A stretch of DNA of 14,947 bases, from contig JBOHUE010000025.1 in assembly GCA_050734185.1 (NCBI GenBank), positions 1 to 14,947 on the forward strand, read 5' to 3'. Shown here piece by piece: positions 1 to 6,880 of this stretch (within the stretch, counting starts at the first letter, position 1; each line of letters starts with the position of its first letter). The DNA comes from JAFALX01 sp050734185 (GTDB lineage: Bacteria; Chloroflexota; Dormibacteria; Aeolococcales; Aeolococcaceae). The notes beneath the pieces were generated by a model. It saw only the letters and a list, made by a program, of their open reading frames with translations. It had not been told where the DNA came from and made no database searches. Both the position numbers and the translations under genes were made by a program.

Positions 1-1028
1 CCGCCGAGCGGCGCCACCGCGGCCAGCGCGACCGGCAACGCCGTCAGCCGGAGGCCCGCGTCGCGCGCGCTCAGCCCGACTGAGCCCTCGAGGAAGAACG
101 GCACGACCAGCAGCGTGCCGAACAGCGCCGTGTAGGCGACGAGCCCGGAGGACGCGCCGAACACGAACGCCCGGCTGCGCAGGAGCGCCGAGTCGACCAC
201 CGATCCCGGCCGGCCGCGCTGCCGCGCAACCGCGCCGGCGCCGAAGACGGCAGCACCTGCCGCCGTCGCCGCCAGCGGAGCCGCAGAGACGCCGGGTTCA
301 ACCACCAGCGACAGCACGGCGAGCAGGCACGCGGCGCCCGCGGCCAGCAGGAATGCGCCGGTCACGTCGATGGCCGCAGCGGGAGCGCGGTGACGGCTGC
401 GCGGCAGCAGAAACCAGGCGAGCACTAACCCGACCGCGCCCACCGGCACGTTGATCACAAAGATGAGCGGCCAGCCGCCCGCGCTGACCAGCACGCCGCC
501 GACGCTCGGCCCCGCGGCCAGCCCCACCGCCTGCGCCGCGCCCTGGACGCCGATTGCGGTGCCCAGCCGGCCGGGAGGCGTGACGTCGCGGATGAGCGCG
601 AGCGAGTTGGCCTGCAGCATCGCCGCGCCAACCCCCTGGATGACGCGGAACAGCACGAGGATGCCGAGCGATGACGCGAGTGCGCATCCTGCCGAGGCCG
701 CCGCGAAGACCGCGAAGCCGTACGTGTACAGGAGCTTGCGGCCCGCCGAGTCGGCGACGCGACCGATGAGCGCCACCGTTGCGACCAACGCCACGATGTA
801 GGCGAGCACCACCCACTCGGTCGCCCCGAGGCCGGCCCGCAGGCCGCGGGCGATCGAGGGCAGCGCGACGGTCACGATGCTGGCGTCGAGCTGCCCCATG
901 AACGCGCCGATGCAGACCGCGCCGACGGCGAGCCATGGTGCGGCTTTGGAGTCGCGGATCCAGCTGGGACGAGGAGGTTCGCTCAGCAGCCGGCGCCACG
1001 GCGTGCCCGGTGGCGCCGCCCGCCTCAT
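1..1028 (-). CDS. MFS exporter, DHA2 (14-TM drug:H+ antiporter) type, C-terminus off the window
   Basis: Proton-driven multidrug or metabolite exporter of the inner membrane. About 342 N-terminal residues are present; the 3' end lies beyond base 1. After a ~30-residue cytoplasmic tail comes the DHA2 TM1 motif LDASIVTVALPSIA (residues 48-60), then WVVLAYIVALVA (73-83), an MFS motif A variant GRVADSAGRK (89-98), the RVIQGVGAAML helix (128-138), antiporter motif C AVGLAAGPSVGG (167-178) and WPLIFVINVPVG (186-197), typical of the EmrB/QacA group. The start is ATG at 1028, which overlaps the TGA of the upstream thioredoxin gene by four bases (ATGA), so translation is probably coupled. It is the last visible gene of the ADH-thioredoxin-MFS operon. 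Family is certain; substrate cannot be told. Confidence 0.93.
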   Translation of the reverse strand, partial: MRRAAPPGTPWRRLLSEPPRPSWIRDSKAAPWLAVGAVCIGAFMGQLDASIVTVALPSIARGLRAGLGATEWVVLAYIVALVATVALIGRVADSAGRKLLYTYGFAVFAAASAGCALASSLGILVLFRVIQGVGAAMLQANSLALIRDVTPPGRLGTAIGVQGAAQAVGLAAGPSVGGVLVSAGGWPLIFVINVPVGAVGLVLAWFLLPRSRHRAPAAAIDVTGAFLLAAGAACLLAVLSLVVEPGVSAAPLAATAAGAAVFGAGAVARQRGRPGSVVDSALLRSRAFVFGASSGLVAYTALFGTLLVVPFFLEGSVGLSARDAGLRLTALPVALAAVAPLG

Positions 1029-1615
1029 GCGCGGGGCAGGTGGAAGAGCGTCGTGATCTGCCGGCCGACGTCGTCGCCGCTCTCGGCGCCGAGCTGGACG
1101 TGGAGCAGCCGGCCGTCGGCGTCGTAGTACGCGGTGATCGGCATGCCGGGCGTCGCCTCGAGCGCGTCGCGCAGCCCGCTGAGTTCACGGCCGCCGACGT
1201 CGCGTGCCAGCGGCCAGCTCCCGATGCCGGTGCGCTCCGCCATGGCGAGGCCATCGCTGGTCTCCTCGGAGTCGACGCCGGCAAAGGCGACCCTTCCCGC
1301 GTACTGCTGTGACAGGGCGGCCAGCTCGGGCAGCTCGCTCTCGCAGCTGGTGCACCAGCTCGCGAAGAAGTCGAGCACCAGCGGGCGCCCGCGGAAGCTC
1401 GACAGCGTCAGCTGGCCGGGCCGGTCGAGGCGCGGGAGCGTCCAGTCATGCGCGCTAACCGGGGTCGACCCGGAGGGCGCCGGCGCGCCTCGCGTGAGCA
1501 GCAACGCGACGACAACGGCCGCTATCACCACGACGGCGGCGGCGGCGAGACGGAGCAACGCCCGTCGGTCCGACAGCGCGCCCCGGAGTCCTCCGCGGCC
1601 CGCAACGTCACGCAT
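1025..1615 (-). CDS. Membrane-anchored TlpA/ResA-like thioredoxin-fold protein
   Basis: Extracytoplasmic thiol-disulfide oxidoreductase of 196 residues. Residues ~20-41 form an uncleaved-looking hydrophobic anchor after a basic N-terminus, followed by a short Pro/Ser linker and a thioredoxin fold from ~55. The fold shows DFFASWCTSC (82-91) with the redox pair C88/C91, and GMPITAYYDADG with the expected cis-proline P159. The CTSC dipeptide differs from the common CGPC or CEPC of TlpA/ResA and would shift the redox potential. Its ATG at 1615 shares one base with the TGA of the alcohol dehydrogenase (TGATG), and its own TGA overlaps the exporter start, so the three genes are almost certainly one transcript. 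Cytochrome-c maturation genes (ccdA, ccs) are not in the window, so the partner is unknown. Confidence 0.9.
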   Translation of the reverse strand: MRDVAGRGGLRGALSDRRALLRLAAAAVVVIAAVVVALLLTRGAPAPSGSTPVSAHDWTLPRLDRPGQLTLSSFRGRPLVLDFFASWCTSCESELPELAALSQQYAGRVAFAGVDSEETSDGLAMAERTGIGSWPLARDVGGRELSGLRDALEATPGMPITAYYDADGRLLHVQLGAESGDDVGRQITTLFHLPRA

Positions 1616-2601
1616 CAGGAGACCGCCAGCACCACCGACCCGCGCCGCTCACCCTCGCGCAGCCGCTGCAGCGCCAGGTTTGCGTCGGCGAGCGGGTGCA
1701 CCTCGATCTCCGTGCGCACGGGAACGGCCGGTGCGAGGCGGAGGAACTCGACGCCGTCGTTGCGGGTGAGGTTGGCGACTGAGCGAAGCACGCGTTCCTC
1801 CCAGAGGATGGAGTACGGAAAGCTCGGGATGTCGCTCATGTGGATGCCGCCACAGACGACCACCCCAGCGGGACCGGTGGCTCGCAGAGCGGCGGGGACC
1901 AGGTCCCCGACGGGCGCGAAGATGATCGCGGCGTCAAGACGGACGGGTGGTGTCTGCGTCGAATCGCCCGCCCATGTCGCACCGAGGTCGAGCGCGAAGC
2001 GCTGCGTGGTCTCGTCACCCGGGCGGGTGAACGCGTACACGTCGCGGCCGTCGTGCAGCGCGACCTGCGTGAGGATGTGCGCCGCGGCACCGAACCCGTA
2101 CATGCCGACGCGCCTGCCCTTGCCGGTGAAGCGATATGCGCGGTACCCGATCACGCCGGAGCACAGGAGCGGGGCGACATCGAGGTCGGTGTAGCCGTCG
2201 GGCAGCGTCAGGCACGCGTCGGCCCGGGCCACCGTCTCCTCGGCGTACCCGCCGTTGACGGTGTAGCCGGTGAAGCGCGCGTTGGGGCAGAGGTTCTCGC
2301 GCCCTGCTCGGCACTGCTCACAGGTGCCGTCGACAGACGCGAGCCACGGGATCCCCACGCGGTCACCGAGCTGCGGCGAGGTCACGCCGTCGCCGAGTTC
2401 GACGACGTAGCCGACGATCTGGTGTCCCAGGATCAGTGGCAGCGCGGGGTCGGGCAGCTCGCCGTCGATGACGTGGAGGTCGGTCCGGCACAGGGCGCAC
2501 GCACTCACACGGATGCGAACCTCGCCGCGGCCGGGGCGAGGCTCCCCGACCTCCATGGGCTCGAGCCGCGCCCCCTGCCGCTCCAGCACCATCGCCCGCA
2601 T
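1615..2601 (-). CDS. Zinc-dependent medium-chain alcohol dehydrogenase (CAD2/AdhA-like)
   Basis: Cytosolic NAD(P)-dependent alcohol/aldehyde oxidoreductase of 328 residues. Catalytic zinc ligands are C38 (in CRTDLHVIDGEL), H60 (in GHQIVG) and C147 (in PLLCSGVIGYRAYR). The Rossmann part shows RVGMYGFGAAAH (164-175) and LGATWAGDS, both characteristic of the CAD2 branch. The structural zinc lobe is altered: CEQCRAGRENLC keeps C94, C97 and C105, but the first Cys is Asp91. A carboxylate there is tolerated elsewhere (Sulfolobus ADH uses Glu), so zinc may still bind. I chose ATG 2601 because the conserved domain starts at MRAMVLE; ATG 2592 is equally possible. An extension to GTG 2703 would run antisense into the response regulator and is unlikely. 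First gene of the operon with the thioredoxin and exporter. Substrate unknown. Confidence 0.92.
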   Translation of the reverse strand: MRAMVLERQGARLEPMEVGEPRPGRGEVRIRVSACALCRTDLHVIDGELPDPALPLILGHQIVGYVVELGDGVTSPQLGDRVGIPWLASVDGTCEQCRAGRENLCPNARFTGYTVNGGYAEETVARADACLTLPDGYTDLDVAPLLCSGVIGYRAYRFTGKGRRVGMYGFGAAAHILTQVALHDGRDVYAFTRPGDETTQRFALDLGATWAGDSTQTPPVRLDAAIIFAPVGDLVPAALRATGPAGVVVCGGIHMSDIPSFPYSILWEERVLRSVANLTRNDGVEFLRLAPAVPVRTEIEVHPLADANLALQRLREGERRGSVVLAVS

Positions 2602-2630
2602 GGGTCGATGATGCGGTCTGGGCGCATCCG

Positions 2631-3080
2631 GTGACGGAGCGGTGCGGGCTCTGTTCGGCCACCAGAGTCGATCCGATACTCGATCGCACGGTGCCCGGAC
2701 CACGCGTGCTGCTCGCCGACGACGACCCCCGCCTGGTGCACATCGTCGCCATGTACCTCGGTATGGAGGGGTTCGATGTCGTCACCGCGCTCGATGGCGA
2801 TCGCGCCTACGAGCTCGCCAGTTCCGAGCAGTTCGACGGCATCATCCTCGACGTGATGATGCCGGGAGCCGACGGCTTCGCGGTGTGCAACGCCATTCGC
2901 CACAACCCTCGGACCGCGCACCTCCCGGTCCTGCTGTTCACCGCGCTGTCGGCGACAGGCGACGTCGAGCGCGCCCGCGCAGCCGGCGCGACGCACATGA
3001 TCACCAAGCCGTTCAGCCTGCCGGGACTCGGCGCGGTGGTTCGCGCGACCATCACAAGCCACGCGCTGACGCCGACCTGA
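2631..3080 (+). CDS. Single-domain response regulator (CheY/Spo0F-like REC)
   Basis: Phospho-receiver protein of two-component signalling, with no output domain. With GTG 2631 as start it has 149 residues; the REC domain covers about 24-143. It has the acidic cluster LLADDD (28-32), phospho-acceptor D74 in IILDVMMPGADG, switch T104 in LLFTALS and K126 in ITKPF, so all residues needed for phosphorylation are present. The first 20 residues contain CGLC and lie outside the fold. GTG 2691, directly before the first beta strand and 10 bases after a GATACT -10-like box, is a credible alternative start. It is divergent from the alcohol dehydrogenase. A histidine kinase lies about 1.3 kb downstream on the same strand, separated by two genes; pairing with it is inference. 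Confidence 0.88.
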   Translation: MTERCGLCSATRVDPILDRTVPGPRVLLADDDPRLVHIVAMYLGMEGFDVVTALDGDRAYELASSEQFDGIILDVMMPGADGFAVCNAIRHNPRTAHLPVLLFTALSATGDVERARAAGATHMITKPFSLPGLGAVVRATITSHALTPT

Positions 3081-3085
3081 CGCGC

Positions 3086-3102
3086 GCCGCCACCCCGGCG
3101 GC
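3086..3102 (+). terminator. Short GC hairpin after the response regulator
   Basis: GCCGCC (3086-3091) and GGCGGC (3097-3102) form a perfect 6-bp stem with a 5-base loop, five bases after the response regulator stop. There is no T-run after it, so it is at best a weak or Rho-assisted terminator. Such short GC stems are frequent by chance in DNA of this composition. Confidence 0.25.
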
Positions 3103-3120
3103 CGAAGGCTCCAGCGACCT

Positions 3121-3144
3121 CGCGTCGTTAAGGCGATTGACGCG
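3121..3144 (+). promoter_or_regulatory. Inverted repeat and TTGACG box upstream of the Cys/His-rich protein gene
   Basis: In the 91-base gap between the response regulator and the next gene, CGCGTC (3121-3126) is mirrored by GACGCG (3139-3144). TTGACG at 3137-3142 resembles a -35 element, but no good -10 sits 16-18 bases after it. It may be a promoter or operator for the gene starting at 3172; support is weak. Confidence 0.22.
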
Positions 3145-3171
3145 TTAGGTCACTTGAGGATCCCCACAGTC

Positions 3172-3783
3172 ATGTCGGACACCCCCATGTGCGGCGCCAG
3201 CGGCTGCCGCGACGCCAACGTCTCGTCCTGCGCCTACGTCGACCGCCGCTCGCGCATGTGCCGCACCTCCTGGTGCGAGCGGCATCGGAGCATCGTCGGC
3301 GGCCGCGACCTCTGCAGGCGGCACGCCACGGTCATGACGGCACTCGGCAGCGCTCCCATCGCGGCCCCGCCCGACGTCGACAATCGCGCGGCGACACTGG
3401 CGGCGTACCTGGGCGACGAGCTGGATGCGCGCGTCACTGCGGTGCTCGGCCGCGCCGCGCAGACCACGGGCGCCGAGCTGGTCAACCACCCGCTGCGACT
3501 GGTGAGCGGCCCGCGTGGCAGCGACCGGCGCTGGCAGCGAAGCTGGAACCTGGTCAACGAGACCGGTGTGGTCAGGCGCGTCGCCATCGAGGTGGACGAG
3601 TGTGACGACACGGTGGTCATGACCACCGTCGGCACTGGCACGATCGGCCGCGGGACGCCGCCCTGGATCCAGCAACGGGGGGCCGACCTGACCGGGCGTC
3701 GCGCCGCGTTCGTGGATGCGATCGGACGCTCCATCGAGCTGGTGCTCACCCGGCCGGAGATGGCGTCCGACAGGTTCAGCTGA
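3172..3783 (+). CDS. Unrecognised protein with a Cys/His-rich, probably zinc-binding N-terminus
   Basis: I do not recognise the family. The protein has 203 residues from ATG 3172, with GAGG 13 bases upstream; a TTG at 3154 is less likely. Residues 7-51 carry C7, C12, C20, C30, C35, H38, C48 and H51, a C-x4-C-x7-C-x9-C-x4-C-x2-H-x9-C-x2-H pattern. The last part (WCERH...LCRRH) recalls a B-box-like or treble-clef zinc site and could hold two zinc ions. A Pro/Ala linker (about 60-70) leads to a ~130-residue domain of mixed alpha/beta look, without membrane segments, signal peptide or known catalytic motif. It contains a further cysteine (C144) and ends in a predicted helix. The 3' end overlaps the convergent thioredoxin lipoprotein gene by eight bases. 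A regulatory or protein-binding role is possible but unproven. Confidence 0.75.
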   Translation: MSDTPMCGASGCRDANVSSCAYVDRRSRMCRTSWCERHRSIVGGRDLCRRHATVMTALGSAPIAAPPDVDNRAATLAAYLGDELDARVTAVLGRAAQTTGAELVNHPLRLVSGPRGSDRRWQRSWNLVNETGVVRRVAIEVDECDDTVVMTTVGTGTIGRGTPPWIQQRGADLTGRRAAFVDAIGRSIELVLTRPEMASDRFS

Positions 3784-4303
3784 GCAGGCGGTTCAGCGAG
3801 TCCTTCAGGCCGACCACCGTCCCGAGGTACCGATCGACGATCTGACCGTTCTGGTTGACGAGCACGACCGTCGGTGGGGCCGCGACGTTGTAGTCGGCCG
3901 AGATCTGCTCGCTGGGGTCGGCGACGGAGTCGTAGGTCACGCTGAGGTCGTGACGGTATGCGAGTGCCGCCGCACCGTCGTCGCGCACGTCGATCCCTAG
4001 GAACACGACGCCGCGCCCGGCGTAGCTCTTGACCAGGTTGTTGATGTCCGACTGCTCCGCCCGGCACGGTCCGCACCACGACGCCCAGAAGTCGACGACG
4101 ACGGGATGCCCGCGCTCCGCTTGCAGCGAGAAGCTCGTCCCGGTCAGCGTCGTGCCGGTGATGGATGGGGCAGCCGTCGGGCTGGCAGCGTCCGACCCCG
4201 GCGGTTGATCGATCCCCTGCTGCAGTCCGCACGCGGAGCCGAGCAGGGCGGTCGCCAGAAGCACGGAGCGAACAGCCGCTCGCCGCAGGTGCGCCGGGCG
4301 CAT
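3776..4303 (-). CDS. TlpA-like thioredoxin lipoprotein
   Basis: Extracytoplasmic thiol-disulfide oxidoreductase tethered to the membrane by lipid. The 175 residues begin with a basic n-region (MRPAHLRR) and a hydrophobic stretch ending LLGSAC, so C25 is the likely lipidated residue. Gly at -3 is a tolerated but not classical lipobox. A Pro/Ser linker leads to the thioredoxin fold from ~48, with DFWASWCGPC (71-80; redox pair C77/C80) and the cis-proline P144 in APPTVVLVNQNG. ATG 4303 follows directly on an in-frame GTG (4306), and neither has a clear ribosome-binding site. The gene is divergent from the histidine kinase and overlaps the Cys/His-rich gene at its 3' end by eight bases. It differs from the other thioredoxin at 1025-1615 in anchor type (lipid, not helix) and active-site dipeptide (GP, not TS). 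Confidence 0.92.
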   Translation of the reverse strand: MRPAHLRRAAVRSVLLATALLGSACGLQQGIDQPPGSDAASPTAAPSITGTTLTGTSFSLQAERGHPVVVDFWASWCGPCRAEQSDINNLVKSYAGRGVVFLGIDVRDDGAAALAYRHDLSVTYDSVADPSEQISADYNVAAPPTVVLVNQNGQIVDRYLGTVVGLKDSLNRLLS

Positions 4304-4343
4304 CACGAGGTCATCGTACGTATCGCGGCGCTGTGACGGCCTG

Positions 4344-4365
4344 ATCGCCGCGGCGTTTCGGCGAT
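4344..4365. promoter_or_regulatory. Perfect 7-bp inverted repeat in the divergent lipoprotein/kinase promoter region
   Basis: ATCGCCG (4344-4350) and CGGCGAT (4359-4365) are exact inverted copies with an 8-base spacer, placed 41 bases from the thioredoxin lipoprotein start and 15 bases before the kinase GTG. The only DNA between these divergent genes is 4304-4380, so the promoters of both must lie here. The position suits an operator that acts on both genes, but GC-rich palindromes also arise by chance. Confidence 0.35.
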
Positions 4366-4380
4366 GACAATGGTCCCGTC

Positions 4381-5595
4381 GTGGTGGCTTCGTCCCGAAG
4401 GACGCAACGGGCGCTCGAGCCCAGCGCGTCCCCCCCTTCCCCCCTCGAGCGCGAGCTCGAGGCCATGCAGAACGCGGCCGCGACGCTGCTGGTGCAGACG
4501 GACCCGCACGATGCGGCCGTCACCGCGGCCCGCCTCGCCGGCGAGCTCCTCGGAGCCCGGCATGCTGCTCTGTGGTTGTCGCAGGAGGGCCGGCCCGTGC
4601 CCGGTGCCCACTGGCCACCGAGTCCGCTGGCGTCCCTGGATGCGGCAGGAGACGCCGCGCCCCCCGAGCAGAGCGCGTGGCTCGTGCCGCGGAGCGCACT
4701 TGCGAGCGACGGAACGCTGGTGATGCCGTTGTTCGCCGAGGGCGAGCGTGTTGGCGTCGTCACCCTCGACCGTGCGTCGGCATGGCCGTTCGAGCCGGCG
4801 GACATCCGCCGCGCCGACCGCCTTGCGGCGATCGCCGGTCCGGTGCTCCGCACCGCGCGGCGGCTGCACGACCAGGAGCACGTGATCACGCATCTGCGCG
4901 ACGTCGATCACGTGAAGACGGAGTTCCTCGCACTCGCCTCGCACGAGCTGCGCACTCCGATCACCGTGCTCAGCGGATACCTCTCCCTGCTCGAAGACGG
5001 AGCCTTCGGAGTGCTGCCGGACGAGTCGCGCGCCATCATGCCCGCCATCAACTCTCGTCTCGCCGAGATGGAAGCGCTGATCAACGGCATGCTCGAGTCA
5101 GCGCGCGTCGACGACGGCCGCCTCCAATTGGAGATCGACTCCTGGGATCTGCGCGAGCTCGCCGACGAGGCGGTCCGGCGTTGCGAGGTCTTCGCGCATG
5201 CATCGCAGGCGATCGGCCTGCGCTGCCCGGACGTGCCGGTGCCCGTGCTCGTCGACCGCGAGCGCGTTCTCACCGTTGTGTCCAATATTGTCCATAACGC
5301 TATCAAGTATTCGCCCGGCCACGCCGATGTGCGCTGCACGGTCAGCACCGACGGTCCCACCGCGTCGGTGTCGGTCTGCGATCACGGACTCGGGATCGCC
5401 GCCGAAGATATGGACACGCTGTTCACGCGTTTCGGACGTGTGCGTCGCGACCCCGCGGTGCGTGACATCGCCGGCACCGGCCTCGGCCTCTACCTGTCGC
5501 GGGAGCTCGCTCGCGCGCACGGCGGCGATATCCTCGTCGAGTCATCGCCCGGCGAGGGCAGCACCTTCACCGTGGTGCTTCCCACCGGCGCCTGA
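4381..5595 (+). CDS. Soluble GAF-domain sensor histidine kinase
   Basis: Cytoplasmic sensor kinase of 404 residues with no membrane segment. Residues ~25-160 look like a GAF-type sensory domain (AARLAGELLGARHAALWL at the start, MPLFAEGERVGVVTLD near its end). A helix leads into HisKA with FLALASHELRTPITVLSGYL, phospho-acceptor H188. The ATPase domain has the N box NIVHNAIKYSP (302-312), G1 box CDHGLGIA (333-340), an F box LFTRFGR and G2 box GTGLGLYL (365-372), so it should be active. GTG 4381 is the first possible start; GTG 4384 follows at once, and no Shine-Dalgarno site is clear. The signal bound by the GAF domain is unknown. Its neighbours suggest a redox or small-molecule cue, and the response regulator at 2631-3080 is the nearest candidate partner. 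Confidence 0.92.
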   Translation: MVASSRRTQRALEPSASPPSPLERELEAMQNAAATLLVQTDPHDAAVTAARLAGELLGARHAALWLSQEGRPVPGAHWPPSPLASLDAAGDAAPPEQSAWLVPRSALASDGTLVMPLFAEGERVGVVTLDRASAWPFEPADIRRADRLAAIAGPVLRTARRLHDQEHVITHLRDVDHVKTEFLALASHELRTPITVLSGYLSLLEDGAFGVLPDESRAIMPAINSRLAEMEALINGMLESARVDDGRLQLEIDSWDLRELADEAVRRCEVFAHASQAIGLRCPDVPVPVLVDRERVLTVVSNIVHNAIKYSPGHADVRCTVSTDGPTASVSVCDHGLGIAAEDMDTLFTRFGRVRRDPAVRDIAGTGLGLYLSRELARAHGGDILVESSPGEGSTFTVVLPTGA

Positions 5596-5605
5596 CATTT
5601 CGCCG

Positions 5606-5636
5606 GAACCCGCCGCGCCCGCGCCGCTCAGGGTTC
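5606..5636. terminator. Possible bidirectional terminator between convergent kinase and apbE
   Basis: The convergent gap is only 32 bases (5596-5627). GAACCC (5606-5611) and GGGTTC (5631-5636) are inverted copies separated by 19 GC-rich bases; the right arm lies in the last codons of apbE. There is no T-run on either side. It could slow convergent transcription, but the evidence is thin. Confidence 0.2.
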
Positions 5637-6389
5637 GCCGGCGTTGGCGCGCAACGCTGCCATCCCCGGAGTCGAGAGGACGCGGTGCTCCTCGGTGATC
5701 GCGAGCGCCTCGTAGCCCTCGAGATCCGCGATCCACGCTGCTCCGGCGACACCCATGACGAAGCCCGCCGTGGCATAGGCGTCGGCGTGCGTGAGGCTCG
5801 GACCGGCGACAGTCAAGCTCAGCAGACCGATCGGCGTTGCGCCTGAGCGCGGATCGACGATGTGGGGCCCGCGCTCGTACAGTCCGCTGGTGGCCACCGC
5901 GAGCTCTGTGATGCCGAACACCGCTGCAACGCGGTCGGCTCGCTCGGGATGGCGGATACCCAAACGCCAGAGCCGGCCCGGCTCGGGCTCGCCGCGGGCG
6001 ACGACATCACCGCCGGCGTTGATGAAGAAGTTGCGCGCGCCTGCTTCCTCGAGCTGCTCGGCGGCGCGTTGCACGGACCATCCCTTCACCAATCCCGACG
6101 GGTCCGGCGCCGAGCCGTAATTGATGTCGAAGCAGCCCTCGGTGCGCGCGCGCATCTCGTCGCACAGACGCAGCACCTCGCGCACATCGGCCGAGCATGC
6201 GTCTGTCTGCAGCTCGCCGCGGCCCAGGCGGCTGATCTCGCTGTCTGGGCGGTACGTGCTGAAGACGCTGTCGACGCTGTGAAACCACTGCATCGCCGCG
6301 TCGATCGCGGCCTCGCCGACAGCGTCGTCGCGCACGTCGATGGTGATCACGGTGCCCATCACCGGCTCGGTGCGGATCGAGCCACGCAC
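5628..6389 (-). CDS. apbE: ApbE-type FAD:protein FMN transferase
   Basis: Transfers FMN from FAD to a Thr/Ser of an extracytoplasmic acceptor, using magnesium. The 253 residues contain the family motifs in order: PVMGT (9-13), FSTYRPDSEISRLG (43-56), DPSGLVKGWSV (96-106), NAGGDV (124-129), TSGLYERGPHIVDPRSG (167-183) and the metal-binding HADAYATAGFVMG (201-213). It is shorter than proteobacterial ApbE (about 320-350) and has no signal peptide from this start, so it may act in the cytoplasm or leave by another route. I chose GTG 6389: it lies four bases after the TGA of the FMN-carrier gene, has GAGG just upstream, and puts MGT at residue 11. An extension to 6464 would overlap that gene. Third gene of the flavinylation operon; its substrate is almost certainly Thr138 of the neighbouring protein. 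Confidence 0.95.
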   Translation of the reverse strand: MRGSIRTEPVMGTVITIDVRDDAVGEAAIDAAMQWFHSVDSVFSTYRPDSEISRLGRGELQTDACSADVREVLRLCDEMRARTEGCFDINYGSAPDPSGLVKGWSVQRAAEQLEEAGARNFFINAGGDVVARGEPEPGRLWRLGIRHPERADRVAAVFGITELAVATSGLYERGPHIVDPRSGATPIGLLSLTVAGPSLTHADAYATAGFVMGVAGAAWIADLEGYEALAITEEHRVLSTPGMAALRANAGEP

Positions 6390-6393
6390 GGCC

Positions 6394-6867
6394 TCAGGCG
6401 CGCGCCTGGTCGAGCGCGGACTGCACCGACTGGGCGTAGCTGTCGCTGGTGAAGGTGGCGCCACCGAGGATGTCGATCCGCGCGCTCTGTGCCTGGAGCA
6501 CCTCCTCGCGGAGCAGTGGCAGCGCCTGCTGGCTGATCTCCGCCGAGCGCGCGCGGTCGTACGGGTACTGCAGCACCTTGATGTCGGTGATCTTCCCGCC
6601 GGCCATGACGACCTGCACCTTCACGTCGCCGAACTGATTCGGATAGTCCTGGCCGGTGAACGTCCCGCTCGTCGCGCCGCTGCTCTTCGGCGTGGGCGAG
6701 GGCGCGGGCGTGCTCGCCGGAGCGGAACCACCGGAGTCCGACGGTGACGGCTGCACAGGGACCGATGCGCCCGTGCCGCTGGCGTTCGGCGGTGGCGTTC
6801 GGAAGCTGATGAGCAGCACCACCGCGACGGCGGTGGCAAGGAGGGTCACGGCGGCTCGGATCGGCAT
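6394..6867 (-). CDS. Membrane-anchored FMN-binding-domain protein (flavinylated electron carrier)
   Basis: Extracytoplasmic electron carrier of 157 residues. An N-terminal helix (about 5-22) acts as anchor or signal, followed by a Pro/Ser/Gly/Thr-rich linker (25-65) and a small FMN_bind domain (about 66-157) related to NqrC/RnfG. The flavinylation motif is DILGGATFT (132-140): ApbE would esterify FMN to Thr138. Gly replaces the usual Ser/Thr just before GAT. A single motif means one flavin per protein. It lies 13 bases after the flavocytochrome gene and four before apbE, so enzyme, carrier and modifying enzyme are made together. No lipobox or LPXTG sorting signal is visible. The domain's function is well established; the final electron acceptor is not known. 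Confidence 0.94.
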   Translation of the reverse strand: MPIRAAVTLLATAVAVVLLISFRTPPPNASGTGASVPVQPSPSDSGGSAPASTPAPSPTPKSSGATSGTFTGQDYPNQFGDVKVQVVMAGGKITDIKVLQYPYDRARSAEISQQALPLLREEVLQAQSARIDILGGATFTSDSYAQSVQSALDQARA

Positions 6868-6880
6868 AGTTCGGCTGGCC

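Noticed and set aside
298..1284. Minus-strand open frame of 328 codons over the exporter and the thioredoxin
   Set aside because: It is a shifted frame of the MFS gene with Arg-rich composition; the real frame shows all DHA2 motifs.
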